A stretch of DNA of 11,897 nucleotides from Bacteroidales bacterium. Its GTDB lineage: Bacteria > Bacteroidota > Bacteroidia > Bacteroidales > UBA932. Below, piece after piece: positions 7,540 through 11,897 of this stretch (within the stretch, counting starts at the first letter, position 1; the number at the start of each line of letters is the position of its first letter). Under the pieces are notes generated by a model. The model was not told where the DNA came from, searched no databases, and saw only the letters and a list, made by a program, of their open reading frames with translations. Location: positions 1 to 11,897 of the forward strand of contig SFJB01000044.1 in the NCBI GenBank assembly GCA_004555145.1, in the 5' to 3' direction. The position numbers and the translations under genes are program-made.

Positions 7540-9291
7540 ATGAAAGAATTTCTTAAAACGACCCTTGCCGTGATTTGCGGCATTCTTGTTACGACCGTAG
7601 TGTTATTCTTCATAATGGCCGGAATATTCGGTTCAATGCTCACTCTCGGCAGTTCCACCCCTTCTATTCCCAAGCAGGGAGTGCTCAAGATAGATATGTC
7701 CAGGATAGTGCTGGGCGAGCAGACTGCCGAGTCCGATCCCCTTACTTCCCTGACCGGAAGTGGCAGCTCCACCATAGGAATACTCGATGCCGTTCGTGCG
7801 GTGAAACTTGCCTCTGACGACCCTGCAGTGCAGTACATCTATCTCAAGACAGATATGAATCTCTCCGAGATCAGTTATCTCGAAGAATTCAGGGCGGCGC
7901 TCAGCGAGTTCAGAGCCAGCAGCGGCAAGCCTATTGTGTCATACATTGAAGCTCCGGGAACCGGAAGCTATTACCTGTCTTCCGTTGCCGACAAGATATA
8001 TATGACCCCATATCTTGGTGCAACCACTACGCTTAGCGGTGTGAGCTCACAGATGATATTCCTCGGAGACCTTCTCGACCGTCTGGGCGTCAAGGTGCAA
8101 CTCATCAGGCACGGCAAATACAAGTCGGCAGGTGAGATGTACACCAGAAGCAGTTCCAGCGCGGAGAACAGAGAGCAGAACCAGCGTATGGTGGATGCGC
8201 TCTGGGAAACGATGCTCGCGGAGATTGCAAAAGGACGCGACCTGAGCCCGGAAGCTGTCGATGCAGCGATCAACGGCCTGGAACTCAACAGCCCGGAGGA
8301 CTTCCTGCGCTGCGGTTTCGTGGACGAACTCCTCAGCATCGAGCAGTTGAAGGATAAACTTGCAGCGCTCGCAGTAAAGGAGAATTTCAAGGATGTCAGT
8401 ATGATTCCGTTCGAGGATTACGTGAGCGTGAAGACTCCGCTCAACGTGTCGAAGAAGAAGATTGCAGTCATTTACGCCAACGGCGATATCGTTGACCTCA
8501 GCGATCCGGCAAACGTGGACGGGGACAGGTTCGCGTCCCTTATCTCTCAGGTCAGGGCTGATTCCACAATAAAGGCCGTGGTGCTCAGGGTGAACTCCCC
8601 GGGCGGAAGCGTGCTCGCAGCCGAGAAGATCAAGGGTGAACTTGACCTGCTCAAGGCAGAAAAGCCTGTAGTCGCATCCTACGGTTCCTATGCCGCTTCA
8701 GGAGGATACTGGATATCTGCCAACTGCGACCGGATCTACTCCGATGCCACCACCCTGACGGGATCCATAGGCGTGTTCGGTATGATTCCCGACTTCTCTT
8801 CCGCAACCAGGGACAAACTCCACGTAGGAGTCGAGAGCGTAAGCTCCAACAGACACGGCGATATGTACAGCCTTATGCGACCTTTTGACAGTGCGGAGAC
8901 CGCATATATGCAGAAATCCATAGAATCGATATATGAGCGCTTCACCAACCTCGTATCTGACGGCCGCTCCCTTCCTGTGGAGACCGTGGATGCTATAGGA
9001 CAGGGCCGGGTATGGACCGGAAGCGATGCGCTTGCAATAGGGCTCGTGGATGAGATCGGCAGCCTTGAGGATGCTCTTTACTACGCTGCTTCCTGCGCAG
9101 GTGATCCTAACCTGGATGCCTGGGGAATAAGTGCATATCCGCGTGCTCAGGGGACTCTCGAGATGCTTCTTGAACGACTTGGAGGTGGTAGCGATTCCGT
9201 TTCCCTGACCGGGAATATGGAGTCCCTCTTCTCCAGCCTTGACGGACCAAAGGTGCTTGCGCGTATGGATACTTGCTTCGAGATCAAGTGA
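7540..9291 (+). CDS. sppA: Signal peptide peptidase SppA, long (67K-type)
   Basis: Membrane-anchored serine protease of family S49, which degrades cleaved signal peptides in or at the membrane. At 583 residues it is the long form with two tandem S49 domains, as in E. coli SppA. One N-terminal transmembrane segment spans about residues 8-36. The catalytic dyad is split between the halves. The general-base lysine is K195 in HGKYKSAGEM. The nucleophile is S387 in SYAASGGYW, preceded by the oxyanion-side LRVNSPGGS at 349-357. The start ATG 7540 follows a well-placed promoter. The gene is 33 bases upstream of rpiB with no terminator between, so sppA, rpiB and truB are probably cotranscribed. Confidence 0.95.
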   Translation: MKEFLKTTLAVICGILVTTVVLFFIMAGIFGSMLTLGSSTPSIPKQGVLKIDMSRIVLGEQTAESDPLTSLTGSGSSTIGILDAVRAVKLASDDPAVQYIYLKTDMNLSEISYLEEFRAALSEFRASSGKPIVSYIEAPGTGSYYLSSVADKIYMTPYLGATTTLSGVSSQMIFLGDLLDRLGVKVQLIRHGKYKSAGEMYTRSSSSAENREQNQRMVDALWETMLAEIAKGRDLSPEAVDAAINGLELNSPEDFLRCGFVDELLSIEQLKDKLAALAVKENFKDVSMIPFEDYVSVKTPLNVSKKKIAVIYANGDIVDLSDPANVDGDRFASLISQVRADSTIKAVVLRVNSPGGSVLAAEKIKGELDLLKAEKPVVASYGSYAASGGYWISANCDRIYSDATTLTGSIGVFGMIPDFSSATRDKLHVGVESVSSNRHGDMYSLMRPFDSAETAYMQKSIESIYERFTNLVSDGRSLPVETVDAIGQGRVWTGSDALAIGLVDEIGSLEDALYYAASCAGDPNLDAWGISAYPRAQGTLEMLLERLGGGSDSVSLTGNMESLFSSLDGPKVLARMDTCFEIK

Positions 9292-9324
9292 ATTAGGAAC
9301 TAAAAACTTATATAATAATCAGTT

Positions 9325-9756
9325 ATGAAAATCGGCATTTGCAGCGACCACGCCGGCCTGGAATACAAAACCAAGCTCATTTCTTACCTGCTCAAGGCAG
9401 GCCATGAAGTCGTTAATTTCGGAACCGACAGCCCCGACAGCTGCGATTACTCGGATTTTGCTCATCCTATGGCCTTTGCAATAGAGAATGGAGAAATCGA
9501 CAGGGGTATAGCCATCTGCGGCACAGGCAACGGAATGGCAATGACCCTCAATCACCATCAGGGCATCAGGGCCGGGCTCGCCTGGAATGTGGCGGTGGCC
9601 AAACTCGTCAAAGAGCACAATAATGCCAACGTGCTTGTTATGCCTGCAAGGTTTGTTTCATATCGTATGGCGGTAATGATGGTTTCAGCCTGGCTGAAGA
9701 CCGGTTTCGCCGGCGGCAGACACCAGAGAAGAATTGACAAGATCCCTGTTAAGTAG
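9325..9756 (+). CDS. rpiB: Ribose-5-phosphate isomerase B
   Basis: Cytoplasmic sugar-phosphate isomerase (RpiB/LacAB family) interconverting ribose 5-phosphate and ribulose 5-phosphate in the pentose-phosphate pathway. The 143-residue length is normal for the family. Key residues are present: D8-H9 in SDHAG, the catalytic C65 and the anion-binding GTGNG (66-70), H98 in EHNNANVL, R109, and the C-terminal phosphate-binding GGRHQRRIDKI (130-140). A cysteine at 65 in CGTGNG fits RpiB rather than the LacA subunit, and no lac or tagatose genes lie nearby. Some RpiB enzymes also act on allose 6-phosphate, which cannot be excluded. The 3' end is overlapped by the truB frame. Confidence 0.95.
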   Translation: MKIGICSDHAGLEYKTKLISYLLKAGHEVVNFGTDSPDSCDYSDFAHPMAFAIENGEIDRGIAICGTGNGMAMTLNHHQGIRAGLAWNVAVAKLVKEHNNANVLVMPARFVSYRMAVMMVSAWLKTGFAGGRHQRRIDKIPVK

Positions 9757-10558
9757 CGGTATCTCAAGGAATATTGAGGACTACCCGGAGGGAATAATCC
9801 TCCCTATAGACAAGCCATACCGCTGGACCTCCGCGGACGTGATCCGCAAGGTCAAGTATATGGCAATAAAACATTTCAACAAGAAAAACCTGAAAGTCGG
9901 TCACGCGGGGACCCTGGATCCTCTCGCGACCGGCATTCTTCTGGTGTGCATAGGACCTGCAACCCGCAGGGCTGAGGAGCTCCAGGCATCGGCGAAGGAA
10001 TACATTGCCGGCGTAAGTTTCGGGGCTACGACGGCATCCTACGACCTGGAGAAAGACATAGACCGGGAGTACCCCGACTGCTCTCCTGGGGAAGAGGAAA
10101 TCAGGGCAGTGCTGCCGCGTTTCGTGGGTGAGCAGATGCAGGTTGCGCCCCTTTTCAGCGCCAAATCGGTGGACGGAGTCCGTGCCTACGAGACTGCAAG
10201 GAAACTCTATCGCCAGGGGCGCCTGGAGGAGGGAAGTGATCTCCTGCAGGCAAACAGGGTGAACATTTATTCCCTTGAGTTGGAGTCCTTCGGACTCAGG
10301 CATTTTGAGGCAGTGGAGCAGCCCGAAGGCCGCAGCGCCAGGATTAACGTTGCAGACCTTTCCGGCCGCAGCCTTCCTACGGCAATGCTGAGGGTGGAGT
10401 GCAGCAAGGGCACATATATACGCGCTCTTGCCAGGGACCTTGGCGAAGCCCTGGGAGGAGGAGCTTTCCTGAGCTCACTGCGCAGGACGAAAAATGGCGG
10501 CTTCGGTATCGAAGACGCCATCTCAATGGATGAGGCTGTAGCCCTTCTGGATTTCTAG
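9734..10558 (+). CDS. truB: tRNA pseudouridine(55) synthase
   Basis: Makes pseudouridine 55 in the T loop of nearly all tRNAs. The catalytic motif GHAGTLDPLATG is intact, with D62 as the nucleophilic aspartate (counting from TTG 9734). Further TruB landmarks are the KEYIAGVSFGATTASYDLE block (88-106), PLFSAKSVDGVRAYETAR, SKGTYIRALARDLG and LSSLRRTKNGGF. The reading frame has no ATG before the conserved core (the first is 3' of IDKPYRWTSADV), so the start is uncertain. TTG 9734, overlapping rpiB by 23 bases, is the most orthodox choice, with CTG 9746 or a rare ATC/ATT further on as alternatives. With TTG the protein has 274 residues, a little longer at the N-terminus than usual. The gene ends three bases from the gltX stop. 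Confidence 0.93.
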   Translation: MTRSLLSSGISRNIEDYPEGIILPIDKPYRWTSADVIRKVKYMAIKHFNKKNLKVGHAGTLDPLATGILLVCIGPATRRAEELQASAKEYIAGVSFGATTASYDLEKDIDREYPDCSPGEEEIRAVLPRFVGEQMQVAPLFSAKSVDGVRAYETARKLYRQGRLEEGSDLLQANRVNIYSLELESFGLRHFEAVEQPEGRSARINVADLSGRSLPTAMLRVECSKGTYIRALARDLGEALGGGAFLSSLRRTKNGGFGIEDAISMDEAVALLDF

Positions 10559-10561
10559 GAC

Positions 10562-11897
10562 CTAGCCCAGCCTCTGCTTTGCAAATTTCATTCTTTCAAG
10601 GGCTTCCTCCTTTCCCACGAAGGAGATGATGTCGGCTATGCCAAGGCCGCTGGAAGCTCCTGTCAGCGCCAGTCGTATGCAGTTCATCACTTTGCCCAAA
10701 GGAAGACCTTTCTCCCTTATATAATCCTCCAGGGTGTCGGCTTCTGAATGTTCCATAGCGTCAAGCGCTTCCCGGTAGAACTCATCTTTCCAGAACTTGT
10801 CCACATCCTTTGCCAGGAAAGGCTCCGTGAGTGAGTCATCATATACCTTTGCCCTCGGGTCAGGAGCCCTGTTGGGGTCTGCCGCTTTGGCTGAAGCGGC
10901 TCCGGCCTTAACTCCGTATGCGGCGAAATCGCGAGGAGCTATGAAAAGATAGGAGGCTATGGTCCAGAAGTCTTCCACGAAGCTTGCCCTTTCCTTGATG
11001 AGAGCAACCACCCGGGTCACGTAGTCCGGATCGCTCTTTATTCCCTTGGCTTCGAGCACAGGCAGGAAAAGGGCTGCGAGTTCGCTGTCCGACTTCATTC
11101 TCAGGTACTCCTTGTTGAACCACTTTGCTTTCTCCGGGTTGAACTTTGCGCCGGACTTGCCTACCTTCTCGAGCGAGAATGCCTCTATGAGTTCCTGCAT
11201 GGAGAACAGTTCCTGCTCAGTTCCAGGATTCCATCCGAGCATGGCGAGCAGGTTCACGAAGGCTTCAGGGAAGTATCCGTCCTCCCTGTATCCGCGTGAG
11301 CTCTCGCCCTGGGCATTTGTCCAGCGGAGAGGAAAGACAGGGAAGCCCATCTTGTCACCGTCGCGCTTGCTGAGTTTGCCGTTGCCTACAGGCTTGAGCA
11401 GCAGCGGAAGGTGGGCGAAACGGGGCATGGTATCTTCCCAGCCGAAAGCCCTGTAAAGCAGGTAGTGAAGCGGGAGGGACGGCAGCCACTCCTCGCCTCT
11501 GATCACTTCGGTGATTTCCATCAGGTGGTCGTCCACAATGTTTGCAAGGTGGTAGGTCGGAAGCTCGTCGGCTCGTTTCCAAAGCACCTTGTCGTCGAGG
11601 GTGGAGCTGTTGACCTCGATGTGTCCTCGGATGAGGTCATCCATCTTCACTATGCAGTCTTCCGGCATCTTGAAGCGTACGGTCCAGTCATCCCTGGTCT
11701 CCAGCAGAGTCCTGACTTCCTCTTCAGGAAGGCTGAGGGAGTTTTTCAGGGAAGCCCTGGTGGAGTGGTTGTAGATGAAGGTCTGGCCTGCGGCCTCAGC
11801 CTCGGCACGGGCCTTCTCCAGCTCCTCGGCTGTGTCGAAGGCATAGTAGGCGTTGCCCGAAGCCAACAGCTGCTCGGCATACTTGCGGTATATGTGC
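10562..11897 (-). CDS. gltX: Glutamate--tRNA ligase, N-terminus beyond window
   Basis: Class I synthetase charging tRNA-Glu. The frame is open to the window edge, so roughly the first quarter, including the HIGH motif, is outside. The TTG at 11866 is not the start, since in-frame codons reading HIYRKYAEQL precede it. Visible parts are the end of the Rossmann fold with LPTYHLANIVDDHLM and ITEVIRGEEWLPS, the second signature KLSKR (11377-11363), and the C-terminal helical anticodon-binding region ending in the ERMKFAKQRLG tail. An Ala/Pro/Asp-rich stretch of about 28 residues (10832-10915) sits in the helical region, where the Bacteroides protein as I remember it is shorter. The KLSKR motif and downstream organisation favour GltX over GlnS. 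Whether it also misacylates tRNA-Gln cannot be told. Confidence 0.93.
   Translation of the reverse strand, partial: HIYRKYAEQLLASGNAYYAFDTAEELEKARAEAEAAGQTFIYNHSTRASLKNSLSLPEEEVRTLLETRDDWTVRFKMPEDCIVKMDDLIRGHIEVNSSTLDDKVLWKRADELPTYHLANIVDDHLMEITEVIRGEEWLPSLPLHYLLYRAFGWEDTMPRFAHLPLLLKPVGNGKLSKRDGDKMGFPVFPLRWTNAQGESSRGYREDGYFPEAFVNLLAMLGWNPGTEQELFSMQELIEAFSLEKVGKSGAKFNPEKAKWFNKEYLRMKSDSELAALFLPVLEAKGIKSDPDYVTRVVALIKERASFVEDFWTIASYLFIAPRDFAAYGVKAGAASAKAADPNRAPDPRAKVYDDSLTEPFLAKDVDKFWKDEFYREALDAMEHSEADTLEDYIREKGLPLGKVMNCIRLALTGASSGLGIADIISFVGKEEALERMKFAKQRLG

Noticed and set aside
9292..9324. Possible separate promoter for rpiB in the AT-rich 33-base gap
   Set aside because: No TAnnTTTG or TTTG at proper spacing, so cotranscription with sppA is the simpler reading.
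1..11897. Mobile element, CRISPR array, phage or defence island
   Set aside because: No transposase, integrase, regular spaced repeats, terminal inverted repeats or nuclease-like genes are seen; genes are conserved housekeeping or envelope functions with tight spacing.

Overview
The window is an ordinary chromosomal segment from a member of the Bacteroidota, most likely Bacteroidales. Three things point there. Putative promoters match the Bacteroides -33/-7 type (TTTG and TAnnTTTG), gene starts lack Shine-Dalgarno sequences, and the encoded proteins are Bacteroidales-type (HisS, the OadA-like carboxyltransferase, GltX and a family-3 outer-membrane barrel). I cannot name a genus. Coding density is very high. 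The only gene-free stretches are 2120-2381, which holds a tRNA, its terminator and two promoters, and short gaps of under 60 bases. I saw no mobile element, CRISPR array, phage gene or defence system.

Layout. 1-2119 (+): 3' part of a TonB-receptor-like outer-membrane beta-barrel protein. 2137-2278 (-): tRNA-His(GTG) with its own promoter and a strong intrinsic terminator. 2382-6135 (+): a likely operon of an OadA/PycB-like carboxyltransferase, a metallo-beta-lactamase-fold lipoprotein and an OprP/OprO-like porin. 6132-7481 (-): hisS, convergent with the porin gene and sharing a CTAG stop with it. 7540-10558 (+): sppA, rpiB and truB, probably one transcription unit, driven by a well-matched promoter at 7487-7517 that lies back to back with a likely hisS -7 element. 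10562-11897 (-): gltX, truncated by the window edge and convergent with truB.

How the genes relate. tRNA-His, HisS, GltX and TruB all serve translation, and tRNA-His and its synthetase lie about 4 kb apart. The carboxyltransferase belongs to C3/C4 (oxaloacetate/pyruvate or methylmalonyl-CoA) metabolism. The MBL lipoprotein and the porin form an envelope pair of unknown substrate. RpiB belongs to pentose-phosphate metabolism and SppA to membrane proteolysis.

The points most worth a second look are: the carboxyltransferase's C-terminal biotinyl-like domain, which has no biotin-accepting lysine; two genes (porin, truB) with no ATG start that appear to use TTG next to or inside the upstream gene's end; and the nearly abutting hisS/sppA -7 elements. 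I found no convincing new biological system here.
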